This document shows positions 1 through 8,577 of a stretch of 45,937 bases of DNA, in pieces. The position numbers were made by a program, and so were the translations under genes. This DNA comes from Deltaproteobacteria bacterium (lineage in GTDB: Bacteria > Myxococcota_A > UBA796 > UBA9615), in NCBI GenBank assembly GCA_002724675.1, contig PBPL01000201.1, positions 1 through 45,937 of the forward strand. Reading direction: 5' to 3'. Each line of letters opens with the position of its first letter. The stretch's first letter is position 1. A model generated the notes under the pieces. The model searched no databases and was not told where the DNA came from. It worked only from the letters and a program-made list of their open reading frames with translations.

Positions 1-353
1 TCCGTCTCGCTGCCGCTGTCGTCGATGTACAGGTCATCCCGCCATACGGACTGAGGATCGACGATCAGGCAGACACGCTCCCCGGTACCCGTGATCGTGA
101 AGCTGGCCCCGCTGTAGCTGCCCGCGCCGATATCGGATGGGCCTAGAGTGCCCACGTAGGTGCCTCCATCGATGCTCGGTGGGGTCTCGCTGAGGTCCAG
201 GTCGCGCACGTCAGCAGAATCTAGAGAACCTGCCTCATGATCGTAGTTCTGAAGCAACAAGCTGGTGTTGAGGTCGCAGGCCTGAAGCAGAATCAGTGCT
301 ACAAGCGAAGCCATCAGGCAGGACAAGGTAGCTGGGGGGCGCCGGGAGTCCAT
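1..353 (-). CDS. Putative lipoprotein, partial (C-terminus beyond window)
   Basis: The frame opens with ATG at 353, three bases after the stop of the upstream lipoprotein gene, and stays open to the window edge (about 117 codons visible). The N-terminus is basic (MDSRRPP), followed by a hydrophobic stretch and an LQAC lipobox with Cys26. It is therefore probably a lipid-anchored envelope protein. The mature part is rich in Asp, Ser, Gly and Thr with short beta-like stretches (GTYVGTLG, SFTITGTGE), and I recognise no family. It is the third gene of a minus-strand unit behind a TonB-dependent receptor and another lipoprotein, so it may be a surface or periplasmic partner of that receptor. The function is unknown, and the lipoprotein call is the only firm part. 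Confidence 0.72.
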   Translation of the reverse strand, partial: MDSRRPPATLSCLMASLVALILLQACDLNTSLLLQNYDHEAGSLDSADVRDLDLSETPPSIDGGTYVGTLGPSDIGAGSYSGASFTITGTGERVCLIVDPQSVWRDDLYIDDSGSET

Positions 354-356
354 GCT

Positions 357-1157
357 CTAGTCCCTCCTGTAGTCCAGTACGAGCTCGTAGCCAGAGGTCA
401 CTCCAGCTTCGATGACTTGGAAGTCCGAGGTCACGAAGTCTCCTTCAGTGATGTACTTGTCCGGGAAGTTCAGCACGTCATTGAAGTTGCTGCCTTCGCG
501 GAAGTATTGGTCGTCCTCCGAGCGCTTGCGATTGATCGGGCCCTGGTCGGGACTACAGCTGGTGTAGTCGTTGTCCGAGAAGGCCCACAGGATCGCTCCC
601 TCGGGGAGTCGACTGTGCCAGGCTCGGAAGTCTGAGACCCAGTCGCCATTGGCTCGTTGCACAAAGTCCAGCTCATCGGACCCGATGAAAGTGAACTCAT
701 CGATCGCGTTCCATCCGTAGTACCAGGAGCACTGGTCGAACATCCCTTCGCGATCGACCGTAGAGCCGTCCTCCTCATTGACGGGATGGACTTCGAGGAG
801 CTCATCCAGATCGGCATAGCGCCCCGTCAGGACCTGGCATCGGATCGCTCGGTAGCAGGGGAACGCATAGGCACCGATGGAGGTGCCCCCATAAGGTAGA
901 GCGTCCCCGATGGGGTTGTCCCCTACGCGCGGCCCTGTCGTTGGGTAGGGGTAGCCGAGCTGTTCCCCATCGAAGCCTTCGTAGATCCCCACGTAGATCA
1001 TGCCCGCGTACCTGGGATCGGTGACGGAGTCAGCCGGCAGGACGAGTGTGCCATCCAGGTCTTGTTGGACGATCTCCTCGTCGAAGCAGCCGGACAGCAA
1101 GCCGATCGCTCCGAGTCCCAGGGCGACACCGAGGATCAGTCTCTGGCTACCACTCAT
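357..1157 (-). CDS. Putative lipoprotein of unknown function
   Basis: A 266-residue protein with a hydrophobic signal and an LSGC lipobox (Cys24), so it is likely anchored in the envelope. The mature part is rich in aromatic and acidic residues and has several Cys, including CYRAIRC and later CSWYYGW and SCSPDQG, which could form disulphides in the periplasm. I recognise no enzyme motif. Its ATG lies inside the end of the TonB-dependent receptor gene (11-base overlap) and its stop is three bases from the next lipoprotein, so all three are probably co-transcribed. By analogy with receptor-lipoprotein pairs it could help capture a substrate at the outer membrane, but its sequence does not resemble SusD. 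The function stays open. Confidence 0.78.
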   Translation of the reverse strand: MSGSQRLILGVALGLGAIGLLSGCFDEEIVQQDLDGTLVLPADSVTDPRYAGMIYVGIYEGFDGEQLGYPYPTTGPRVGDNPIGDALPYGGTSIGAYAFPCYRAIRCQVLTGRYADLDELLEVHPVNEEDGSTVDREGMFDQCSWYYGWNAIDEFTFIGSDELDFVQRANGDWVSDFRAWHSRLPEGAILWAFSDNDYTSCSPDQGPINRKRSEDDQYFREGSNFNDVLNFPDKYITEGDFVTSDFQVIEAGVTSGYELVLDYRRD

Positions 1158-3882
1158 AGCCGCCTCCTACCTCGAGGCTCATGGGGGACTGCCGCCCAGA
1201 GGCGAAGTACTCGCCGCCACTGTTGAGCGCACTGGAACTGATCCCGGTTGCCTGCCTGTTGTTGGTTACGTTGTTGAGCTCGGCGCTGAGGAAGATCCTG
1301 CCGTGGGGGAGCTTGAGCCCGTACTTGAGCTTGAGATCCACCGACCACCAGGGGTTTACCGAGTCGAAGGTTCCGCGCTCGGAGACGAAGAGAGCGTAGC
1401 CTCCCTTCTCGGCGTAGAACTGTCGGTCAAACCGCCCGCCACTGGTGAAGTTGAAGGTGCCCCCAATGGATAGTCCAAAGGGCAGCTTGTAGGCCGCGGA
1501 CGCCTTGATGACGTGCGGACGGTCTGTGTAGAGCCAGCCGTACTCGTAGGGTCGTTGGGTGGGGTTGTCGAGCGCCGCGGTGATGTAGGTCGACGTGAGC
1601 CCGCGCGTCAGAGACATCGTGTAGTTGATGTCCACCAGCAGGTTCTTAAACATGCGACGCTGGAGCTTGAAGATGAGGCCGAGCCAGTTGCGGGAGGCAG
1701 CGGCGGGAGTGCGTAGTCTGAAGAAGTAGTCTTGCTGGCCGTTGATGACGCCAATTGTGTTGGTGCCAGAGCCATTCCAGATGTAGTTGACCTCATCGTC
1801 CTCCCACAGATAGCGGAAGAACCGCCCGGTGCCTTGCACCCCAATGGAGGTCTGCCCGCCCAATTGGGCCTCGAAGCCAGCAGCTACGGTGTAGGTGCGT
1901 GGAACGGTGAGGTTTTGCACACTCTCGTAGTTGGATTGGCCCCGGTCGAAGCTGTATTGGTCGTAGGAGAAGTTGGTGTATCTACCGTCGTAGTACTCGC
2001 CGAGGAAGAGCTTCCTTCCCAGGCCGTTCTTGTCGACGAAGCCGGACACCGCGAGTCGACTCTCGTCGATGACAATACCGCCTCCCAGGTAGATCTTCGC
2101 TAGCTGGCGCCCCGTGGGGTCCCAGGAGACCCCGGCGACTGGCGTGACGGTGTTGAAGTCCACAATCCGTTGGCCTTCGTCGTTGCGCATGACCGCTCGG
2201 TCGTACTTGACGCCGACATCGATGTTGAGGCCCGGAACGGGCTCCCAACTGTCTTGCAGGAAGGCGAAGATGGTGGAGCCCTTGTGCCGTTGGTAGAGCT
2301 GCCCTTGGCTCTCGCGCCAGTACCAGTTCTGGGTTGAGGTCAGGTCGCTCTCATCTTCAAGCCGATCTACGTAGTACAGGTTGCCCGGATAGCCGAAGGT
2401 GTAACCGGCCTGCACCCAGCTGAGCTCGACGCCGCCCTTGATCTCGTGGGTGCCCAGAGCCCTGGGCACGTAGCCGGTGACTGTCAGCCGGACCGAGTCG
2501 CGCCATCTGTCGTTGAGCGAGTAGCGGTAGTAATTGTCTGTGGAGCGAGCCCCCCTCGAGCCGATCCGAGCGGGCGTGTAGAAGTCGATGTAGCCCTCTT
2601 CCTGGCCCGACTCACACTGCTTGAAGCGCAGATCATCTCGCCAGGTGCAGGGCTGGGGCGTCACATCGACGTCAGTCTTCATGTGGCTGTAGTGAACGCG
2701 GGCCGTGACCGCTCTGCTGAGGAACCACTGCCACTCACCGGTCATGACGAGGCTGTTCTGGAACTGGTGGGACTGGGCTTCGGGATCCACCAGAAAAGAC
2801 TGTCGTCGGTTGCTGATGCGAGCGGGTCCGTTGGAAACCGAAAGGATCAGGTGGTGCGCTGGATGGGGGGTTGCCGTGAGCTTCCCGAAGATGTTGTAGC
2901 CGTCGAAGACCCGGGGAGAGCGCGCCCCCTGGGCCGTGCTCATGTTTCGGATGTACTTCATCGAGGTGAAGAACCAGATTCGGTCCTTGAGAATAGGGCC
3001 ACCCACGTAGGCGTTGAAGTCAAAGTCCTGTCTGTCGCGATCGAACTCAGAACCCTCGATCTGGCGTCCATCCGGGGTGAACGTAGCGTCACGCTTCGGA
3101 GACCAGTTGCCATTGCTGTAGAAGGCCTTGGCACCACCACGCAGCTTGTTGGACCCCGATCGAGTTCGCACGTTGATGATGGCGCCCATCGAGCCGCCAT
3201 TTTCGGCTCGGAAGTTGCCCGTGATGACCTCGATTTCTTCAATGGCATCCAGGTTGAAATTGAACGAGAAGGTGCCCGTGACTGGGTCGGTCGTGTTGGC
3301 GCCGTCTAGCAACCACTTGTTCTCGTTGTATGCGCCGCCCTGAGCGCTGGGATTGGAGCCTCCACCGACCCCCGGTGTGAACTGAGTGGCCGCCTGATAC
3401 GACCGGCTCGTGGGCAAGGCTTCGAGGTATTCCCGAGTGATGACGCTACCGGTGGTCGACGTGGACACATCGATCAAGGGCCTGTCGTCCACGACAGTGA
3501 CGGTCTCGTCGACGGATGCTGTTGTCAGCTGGACATCGATCTCCAGCGTGGCCCCAAGAACGACCCGGAAGTTGGGGAGCAGATACGTTCGATAACCCTC
3601 GAACTCCACCCGAAGCTCGTACTCACCTGGAGGCAGGCCTGGGAGCCAGTAGAGACCGCTCTTGTCCGTCGTCGCCGAGCGGATCCCCTGAAGGTTGTCA
3701 CTCTGCACGCGAATGGAGGCGCCCTCGATGACGGCTCCGTCATCGCCGGTGACTGTTCCTCGGATCTTGCCGGTTTGCTCGGTGGCCACAGCTTGCGATG
3801 CCGTGAGCAGGGTCAAGGCGATGCACAGGACCACCCATGCTCGGCATGGGAGCGTGTACCGGCGCAACTCAGAAGAAGCCAT
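1147..3882 (-). CDS. Oar-like TonB-dependent outer-membrane receptor
   Basis: A 911-residue protein. After a signal peptide ending near SQAVA (about residue 32) comes a carboxypeptidase-regulatory-like beta-sandwich (about 38-115, GTVTGDDGAVIEGA and SGLYWLPGLPPGEYEL). A plug domain follows (about 130-240), with a DGANTTDPVTGT stretch and NVRTRSGSN. The rest is a long beta-barrel rich in aromatic residues, ending in the aromatic C-terminus GGGYEW expected for outer-membrane insertion. The order CarbReg-plug-barrel is that of Oar-type receptors. Such proteins use TonB/ExbBD energy to import large or scarce substrates; Oar is tied to adhesion and development in Myxococcus. The substrate cannot be read here. 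I see no separate TonB box. Two lipoprotein genes follow in the same unit, and a divergent secreted-protein/protease pair lies upstream. Confidence 0.92.
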   Translation of the reverse strand: MASSELRRYTLPCRAWVVLCIALTLLTASQAVATEQTGKIRGTVTGDDGAVIEGASIRVQSDNLQGIRSATTDKSGLYWLPGLPPGEYELRVEFEGYRTYLLPNFRVVLGATLEIDVQLTTASVDETVTVVDDRPLIDVSTSTTGSVITREYLEALPTSRSYQAATQFTPGVGGGSNPSAQGGAYNENKWLLDGANTTDPVTGTFSFNFNLDAIEEIEVITGNFRAENGGSMGAIINVRTRSGSNKLRGGAKAFYSNGNWSPKRDATFTPDGRQIEGSEFDRDRQDFDFNAYVGGPILKDRIWFFTSMKYIRNMSTAQGARSPRVFDGYNIFGKLTATPHPAHHLILSVSNGPARISNRRQSFLVDPEAQSHQFQNSLVMTGEWQWFLSRAVTARVHYSHMKTDVDVTPQPCTWRDDLRFKQCESGQEEGYIDFYTPARIGSRGARSTDNYYRYSLNDRWRDSVRLTVTGYVPRALGTHEIKGGVELSWVQAGYTFGYPGNLYYVDRLEDESDLTSTQNWYWRESQGQLYQRHKGSTIFAFLQDSWEPVPGLNIDVGVKYDRAVMRNDEGQRIVDFNTVTPVAGVSWDPTGRQLAKIYLGGGIVIDESRLAVSGFVDKNGLGRKLFLGEYYDGRYTNFSYDQYSFDRGQSNYESVQNLTVPRTYTVAAGFEAQLGGQTSIGVQGTGRFFRYLWEDDEVNYIWNGSGTNTIGVINGQQDYFFRLRTPAAASRNWLGLIFKLQRRMFKNLLVDINYTMSLTRGLTSTYITAALDNPTQRPYEYGWLYTDRPHVIKASAAYKLPFGLSIGGTFNFTSGGRFDRQFYAEKGGYALFVSERGTFDSVNPWWSVDLKLKYGLKLPHGRIFLSAELNNVTNNRQATGISSSALNSGGEYFASGRQSPMSLEVGGGYEW

Positions 3883-3906
3883 GGGTCCTCGCTCTTAGCG
3901 TGCTAA

Positions 3907-3931
3907 TCTCAGCAGCCGCAAGATGCTGAGA
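3907..3931. promoter_or_regulatory. Inverted repeat in divergent promoter region
   Basis: TCTCAGCA (3907-3914) and TGCTGAGA (3924-3931) form a perfect 8-base inverted repeat with a 9-base spacer. They lie in the 134-base gap between the TonB-receptor gene (minus) and the secreted-protein gene (plus). The place fits an operator shared by both promoters, or an RNA hairpin in a leader. A second, weaker repeat (AAGCCT 3979-3984 and AGGCTT 3996-4001) sits just before the ribosome-binding site AGGAGGTG of the plus-strand gene. No clear -35/-10 pair was seen. Confidence 0.3.
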
Positions 3932-4016
3932 GGGCCTCTGGGCCCGTCCAACACGACGAGCACAGCAGATAAGAAACGAAGCCTACCTTATCGGGAGGCT
4001 TGCAGGAGGTGAATCG

Positions 4017-4682
4017 GTGACACGGGCTTTCAACAGGCTTTTTTCACCCCTCAGTGCTCTGGCGCTCCTGTCTGTGATTCTCTTGCCCAGTGCGGCGACC
4101 GGGACCACGATGGTCAAGCTTCAGTTGGCCGAGCTCTGTTGGATTGCCGACATTGTGGCGGAGGCCCAGGTGGTCTCCATCGAGCCCGAACTCGCGGACA
4201 ACGGCGTCTACATTCGAACCGTAGCGAGCCTCCAGCTGACCCATGTCCTCAAGGGCAGCGCTATCGAAGGCGATCAAGTGATGGTCCGGGAGTGGGGCGG
4301 TCGTCTCGACGGTGAGGTAACCCAGATGCCTAGCTCGCCTGTGTACACTCCCGGCGAGCGAGTCCTGGTGTTCTTGGAGGCTGAGACCAGGGGCTCCCTC
4401 TATCGAACAGTCGGCATGATTCAGGGCAAGTTTACGCTCATCGAGGAGCAGGACACGGGTCGGGACATTGTGGTGCGTGTGGCCCCTTCTCGCACGTTGA
4501 CACAGTTTGACGAGGCGGCGGTCCAGCTGCCAGCCATCCGGCGTTATGGTGCCGACCTCCGAGCGCTCATCCGCCAGGATCTCGATCTAGGCTTTGTCCC
4601 TGCTTATCGACCGATTCCGGGCTTGCCACCTGCCAAGGATGCTGCCCTGAGAGCCCACTGGGGTGTGGGGAGCTCCGAATGA
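4017..4682 (+). CDS. Secreted protein of unknown function
   Basis: A 221-residue protein starting at GTG 4017, chosen because of a strong AGGAGGTG ribosome-binding site some 8 bases upstream and because it gives a good signal peptide (cleavage near SAATG, residue 28). The mature part looks like a beta-rich domain with repeated GD/VLKG and VFLE stretches. I recognise no catalytic motif. It overlaps the following metalloprotease gene by the ATGA arrangement, so translation is coupled and the two products probably act together outside the cytoplasm, for instance as partner, inhibitor or chaperone of the protease. That role is inference from position only. Confidence 0.8.
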   Translation: MTRAFNRLFSPLSALALLSVILLPSAATGTTMVKLQLAELCWIADIVAEAQVVSIEPELADNGVYIRTVASLQLTHVLKGSAIEGDQVMVREWGGRLDGEVTQMPSSPVYTPGERVLVFLEAETRGSLYRTVGMIQGKFTLIEEQDTGRDIVVRVAPSRTLTQFDEAAVQLPAIRRYGADLRALIRQDLDLGFVPAYRPIPGLPPAKDAALRAHWGVGSSE

Positions 4683-6037
4683 GTCGCCTCTTTACTCTCC
4701 TCTCTCTTGTGGGCTTGGTGCCCGTGCTTTGCGGGTTCAAGCTCATTGAGCCTGCCAGGGCGTGGCACTTGGACGACCTCCCCATCGAGTACTACGTGGG
4801 CGATACCGAGCCTTCGGGACTGGACAGGCAGGAAAAACTGGACCTCATTCAAGCCTCGTTCGATCAGTGGCGAGATGTGCCGTGCTCTCCGCTGGATGCG
4901 GTCCTTGTGGATGAGATCGACAACGAGACTGGTGGCTTCAATCGCCCGGATATTTCTCTGTTTACTTTCGATGGTCCGGGTCGAGATGAGTTGGGCTCGG
5001 GGCCCCTGGCTGCCGCTGTGACCCACGCAAGTGAAGAGGTGTTGGATCACAACGGCATCGCGTTCTTTCGGGTGACCTCGATGAACATCATCTACAACGA
5101 AGGGCTCAACTGGGGCGCCCCGGGCACAGTGAGCTCGCCTGATTGCCACAACGCTTATGACTTTCAGGGAGTGACCACGCACGAGATTGGCCATGGGCTG
5201 GGCCTGGGGCACTCGTGTGATGATGGCGAGGCCTGCCCGGACCCACTCCTTCGCGCTGCGACGATGTACTGGAGTGTCTCGTCTTGCAACGATGCCCAGC
5301 AGATCCCCAACGAAGACGATTGGAGCGGGATCAATACGCTGTATGGGGTGGCGCTGGATTTCGAGGTCTCGGGCGAAGACGATGACGATGGAGGTTCGGC
5401 GGGCACCATTGTGGGGGCGGCCCCTCTAACGGTGAACCTGAGCATTCCAGAGACCTTTCAAGGCGAGCAGTTCACCAGCTATCAGTGGAACTTTGGAGAT
5501 GGCTCGGAGCGAGTCACGCTGGACGGCAGCACTTCCGGCTTGCCGGTTGTCTCCCACACCTACGAGGTGGAGGGTCAGTACACCATCACTCTCAGCGTGG
5601 ACGGGGTGGATGAGGAGTGTGGAGGGGCCTTCGATGCTCACCAGCGCAAGGTCGGAGTTGTGCTCGCGTGTGACCAGCCCCAGCCAGAATTCGGCTTCGA
5701 AAATCTCGGAGACTTCAGTGTGGCTTTCGAGAACCTCTCTCCGTTGGGGGCGTTCGGCTGCATTACGGATTTTGAATGGATCCTGGATGGCAACGAAGAG
5801 GAGGCGATCCGCACGTACGAGCCCACGTGGCTCTTCGATGAGCCGGGAACCCATACGGTGACACTGCGAGCTTCCGGGCCAGGTGGAACGGGCGAGATCT
5901 CGCAGGACGTCGAGGTGCTCCGTATGGCGGATGAAGGGTGCGACTGTGGAGTCGCGGGACGCATGCGCCCGGGGACTCTGACGCTCTTGTTCCTTGGACT
6001 CCTGGCGCTCCTGCCCCGTCGCCGTTTGGGAGGCTGA
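4679..6037 (+). CDS. Matrixin-like zinc metalloprotease with PKD domain and MYXO-CTERM-like tail
   Basis: A 452-residue secreted protein. After a signal peptide, the catalytic domain carries the metzincin zinc motif HEIGHGLGLGH (His168, Glu169, His172, His178), followed by a Met (AATMYWS) that could be the Met-turn. A PKD-like domain follows at about 240-330 (YQWNFGDGSE, HTYEVEGQYTITLSVDG), and a second PKD-like stretch at about 345-420 (FEWILDG, GTHTVTLRASG). The C-terminus has Cys residues (GCDCG), a hydrophobic segment and an Arg cluster (PRRRLGG). This is the tripartite layout of MYXO-CTERM sorting signals, so the protein is probably held at the cell surface after processing. It is translationally coupled to the secreted protein upstream. 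Substrate unknown. Confidence 0.9.
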   Translation: MSRLFTLLSLVGLVPVLCGFKLIEPARAWHLDDLPIEYYVGDTEPSGLDRQEKLDLIQASFDQWRDVPCSPLDAVLVDEIDNETGGFNRPDISLFTFDGPGRDELGSGPLAAAVTHASEEVLDHNGIAFFRVTSMNIIYNEGLNWGAPGTVSSPDCHNAYDFQGVTTHEIGHGLGLGHSCDDGEACPDPLLRAATMYWSVSSCNDAQQIPNEDDWSGINTLYGVALDFEVSGEDDDDGGSAGTIVGAAPLTVNLSIPETFQGEQFTSYQWNFGDGSERVTLDGSTSGLPVVSHTYEVEGQYTITLSVDGVDEECGGAFDAHQRKVGVVLACDQPQPEFGFENLGDFSVAFENLSPLGAFGCITDFEWILDGNEEEAIRTYEPTWLFDEPGTHTVTLRASGPGGTGEISQDVEVLRMADEGCDCGVAGRMRPGTLTLLFLGLLALLPRRRLGG

Positions 6038-6042
6038 GGGCC

Positions 6043-6855
6043 TCAACTCAAGAAGAGGTAGGCGAGCGCAGCCAGTGGGATGAGGTACGCCGCGAAGCGG
6101 TGGAGTTGCCCTCTCCGCACGAGGGCCACGAGAAGCACCAAGGCGCCGTAGCCGACGATGACCGCTGTCACGAAGCCAATGAGGGCGGGCCCCCAGGGCA
6201 TGGTGCTCAACGAGATGCCCGACGAGAGCTTCAGGGCCAGCGCCCCGCAGATGGCGGGCACCGACATGAGGAATGACAGCCTGGCGGCTTGCTCCCGCCC
6301 CATCCCTAGAAAGAGGGCGGCAGCAATCGTTGCGCCAGAGCGTGAGATGCCAGGAGTGATTGCCAACCCCTGAACCAGGCCCAAGAGGAGCGCGAGGGCG
6401 ATGGTTGGCGGTCGGCCCGAGCCCTCTGGTTCAGAGCGGAAGCGTGTTGCCAGCAGCAAGCCGGCGGTGACCAGCAGCGCAGCACAGACCGCGGAGACGT
6501 TGGTGAAGAGGCGCTCGAACAGGTCTTGGAACAAGAGGCCCATGGCCCCTGTGGGTATCGTTGCGACGGTCACGGCGATTGCCAACTGTCGGTGCTCTCG
6601 TCCGTCGCCCTCGCTGCTCTGCGATCCGATGAGTGACGACACGATTGCCATCAGATCTGCGCGATAGAACCACAGCACGGGGAGGAGCGTCCCGGCGTGT
6701 AGCAGGACGATGAACAGCCCCTCCTCTCCCATGGCGAAGAACGCTTCCCCGAGCCACTCCTGGAAGAGCACGAGGTGACCGGAGGAGGACACCGGCAAGA
6801 ACTCCGTCAGCCCTTGTAGGGCGCCGAGCAGCAGTGCTTGAAGCCAGTCCATCAT
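6043..6855 (-). CDS. uppP: Undecaprenyl-diphosphate phosphatase (UppP/BacA)
   Basis: A 270-residue integral membrane protein of the usual UppP length. It carries both family signatures: QGLTEFLPVSSSGH near the N-terminus (Gln/Glu-xxx-Glu motif and the conserved His) and PGISRSGAT in the second half (PGxSRSxxT with the catalytic Arg/Ser). UppP removes a phosphate from undecaprenyl diphosphate on the outer side of the inner membrane, so that the lipid carrier can be reused for peptidoglycan and other polysaccharides; overproduction gives bacitracin resistance in other species. It ends five bases from the end of the convergent metalloprotease gene. The first ATG (6855) is followed directly by a second (6852), and either could be used. 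Confidence 0.96.
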   Translation of the reverse strand: MMDWLQALLLGALQGLTEFLPVSSSGHLVLFQEWLGEAFFAMGEEGLFIVLLHAGTLLPVLWFYRADLMAIVSSLIGSQSSEGDGREHRQLAIAVTVATIPTGAMGLLFQDLFERLFTNVSAVCAALLVTAGLLLATRFRSEPEGSGRPPTIALALLLGLVQGLAITPGISRSGATIAAALFLGMGREQAARLSFLMSVPAICGALALKLSSGISLSTMPWGPALIGFVTAVIVGYGALVLLVALVRRGQLHRFAAYLIPLAALAYLFLS

Positions 6856-7010
6856 CGGATGCGAGCATGCGCTCTCGGCTCGGGGCCTGCAAGCTCAGCT
6901 CGTGTGCTTCGCGTTGACTTCCGGCCTCTGTAACGGACACGATGCGGCCCCGTACGAGGTCTCAGGTCGTCTCTTCGACGACGGAGCATGCCAAGCGGGG
7001 AGGAGTCGTC

Positions 7011-7565
7011 ATGCTGTCGTTGACACCGCAGAATTCCATCATCGCCCTGATTGATTGGCAGGAACGCCTCGCGGCGGCGATGCCCCCTCAAGTCCATGCG
7101 AGGAATCTGGAGCGCACGGCCGTACTCCTTCGAGCGGCTCGGCTGTTGGAGATTCCCGTTCTCGTTACCGAGCAGTACCCCAAGGGCCTTGGTCCAACAG
7201 TCCCTGAGCTTCGCGAACACCTACCGCCCGAGGTCGAGCCGGTAGCGAAGCTTCAGTTCTCCGCGGCTCGAGTGCCAGACTTTGCAGGGGCACTGACGAC
7301 CTCGGGCCGTAGCCATGTCGTTGTGGTGGGGATGGAAGCGCACGTCTGCGTCTATCAGACAGCGCGTTCCCTTGCGGAAGATGAATATGCCGTCCACGTC
7401 CCCTTGAATGCGGTCGTGTCGCGCCATCGCGAAGACTACATGGCTGCCGTGGGCCTCTATCGGCAGCTGGGCGCCGTCACGACTTCGGTGGAGACCGTGG
7501 TCTTTGATTGGTTGCGTCGCGCGGGTACCGAGTCGTTCAAGACCATCAGCGGATACCTCCGTTAG
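7011..7565 (+). CDS. Isochorismatase-family cysteine hydrolase
   Basis: A 184-residue protein starting at ATG 7011, preferred over an upstream ATG because GGGGAGGAG lies just ahead of it and because family similarity begins here. The cysteine-hydrolase fold shows the catalytic Asp (ALIDWQERL, Asp15), a conserved TEQYPKGLGPTVPEL segment, a Lys before FSAARV, and the nucleophile Cys in GMEAHVCVYQTA. The TEQYPKGLG form places it nearer to the YcaC/ISOC1-type hydrolases than to true isochorismatases. The substrate is not predictable. It is monocistronic as far as can be seen, and its end overlaps by four bases the stop of the convergent gene. Confidence 0.9.
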   Translation: MLSLTPQNSIIALIDWQERLAAAMPPQVHARNLERTAVLLRAARLLEIPVLVTEQYPKGLGPTVPELREHLPPEVEPVAKLQFSAARVPDFAGALTTSGRSHVVVVGMEAHVCVYQTARSLAEDEYAVHVPLNAVVSRHREDYMAAVGLYRQLGAVTTSVETVVFDWLRRAGTESFKTISGYLR

Positions 7566-8125
7566 GGAGTTCGTAGTTGTACTCCGACATCGGGGGCCAT
7601 GTGCAGGGGCCAGAAGACCGAGGTCTCGGGTGCTACACCAGGCATCGTTGCCGTCTTGAGCTTTCCTATGGCGCACTTCTGAAAGCGTTGGTTCTGGGTT
7701 CCTGAGAACTGAAATGTTGGTTTTCGGACGGCTCCGTCGTTGCCGACCACGAGATGAATGGAGCCGTTGCCACTGACCCCTGGTTGGTCTCGTTGGAGGG
7801 AGCGATAACAAGCCTCTAGTGACGAGATGATCGGTGCGAGTGCAGCTTGTGCCTCGTCGCGCTGGTGCGGGGGCGACACCTTGGCTTGCGTCGCCATCCT
7901 CAGAATTGCCGGTGAAGCGGCCAAGGAGCTTCTCTGGTCTAGAGAGGACTCATCCGTTTCACTCGTCATGGGCTGAGTGACGGCTCGTGTAGTGCGCAGT
8001 GGAGTTACTTTCGGTTTCGCAGGACTGAGCATGCTGTGAAGGTAGAACGCTCCGCCCACCAAGACGCTGAAGGTGGCGAGGAGCGCTGTGATTGTGCGTG
8101 ATCGGGAGTCGCTTGGAGACATCAT
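7562..8125 (-). CDS. Membrane-anchored AgmX/TonB-C-terminal-like protein
   Basis: With the start at ATG 8125 (next codon also ATG) the product is 187 residues. It has a short basic N-terminus, one transmembrane helix (about 14-31, ALLATFSVLVGGAFYL), a Ser/Thr/Pro-rich linker, and a C-terminal domain of the AgmX/PglI type: LEACYRSL, GNGSIHLVVGNDGAVRKP and CAIGKLKTATMPG, with the paired Cys typical of this domain. Such proteins are frequent in myxobacteria, where AgmX is linked to gliding motility; the domain is related to TonB C-termini and probably contacts periplasmic or outer-membrane partners. The reading frame extends further upstream, but that part overlaps the divergent gene and looks non-coding. 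No good ribosome-binding site was seen, so the start is uncertain. Confidence 0.75.
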   Translation of the reverse strand: MMSPSDSRSRTITALLATFSVLVGGAFYLHSMLSPAKPKVTPLRTTRAVTQPMTSETDESSLDQRSSLAASPAILRMATQAKVSPPHQRDEAQAALAPIISSLEACYRSLQRDQPGVSGNGSIHLVVGNDGAVRKPTFQFSGTQNQRFQKCAIGKLKTATMPGVAPETSVFWPLHMAPDVGVQLRTP

Positions 8126-8174
8126 GGAGGGGATCGTACTCCTTTGTGCGTCTTGACTCCTGCGCCAAGGCCCG

Positions 8175-8573
8175 GTGAACATCGCGTCGATGTTTGTTCT
8201 CTCTGCCGAGTGCCAGATCTGTTCCAGCCATGCCATCCCGGCGTCTACTGGGCAGCCTGGCGCACTGCATGGGCACAACTTCCGGATCGTTGCTTTCGTC
8301 GAGTCTGCTGAGCTGGATTCACGTGGCTTTGTCCTCCCACCAAGTGGGTTACGAGCAGCTTTGTGGGAGGTTGTGGAGCCTTTCGATCATCGTCACCTGA
8401 ATGATCTCGACCCATTTCGAGAGGGGGAGCAGTCCAACCCACCCACTCCCGGAGTGCTCGCGCGTCTCGTCTTCGGTCGTCTCGCTCCTCGTGTAGAGGA
8501 CGAGCGGGTTGCGCTGCGGCGGGTCGAAGTGTGGTCGAGGGCGGATCAGTGCGTGGCTTGGGAACGGACGTGA
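8175..8573 (+). CDS. 6-carboxytetrahydropterin synthase (QueD/PTPS)-like protein, key residues replaced
   Basis: A 132-residue protein of the QueD/6-pyruvoyl-tetrahydropterin-synthase fold. Numbering from GTG 8175, the three zinc ligands are present (His19 in SSHAIP, His32 and His34 in LHGHNF), and so is the Asp-His pair (Asp71-His72 in PFDHRHLNDL). However, the catalytic Cys that lies four residues before HGH in QueD is Pro28 (GQPGALHGH). The C-terminal Glu that anchors the pterin (usually WET) appears as Ser in VEVWSRAD. It may therefore be a homologue with changed activity rather than a working QueD. ATG 8190 is an alternative start. No other queuosine gene is nearby; the next gene, a membrane protein, begins four bases later. 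Confidence 0.82.
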   Translation: MNIASMFVLSAECQICSSHAIPASTGQPGALHGHNFRIVAFVESAELDSRGFVLPPSGLRAALWEVVEPFDHRHLNDLDPFREGEQSNPPTPGVLARLVFGRLAPRVEDERVALRRVEVWSRADQCVAWERT

Positions 8574-8577
8574 CCTG

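Noticed and set aside
2446-3309. 287-codon open frame on the plus strand
   Set aside because: It is inside and antisense to the TonB-dependent receptor and has no motif.
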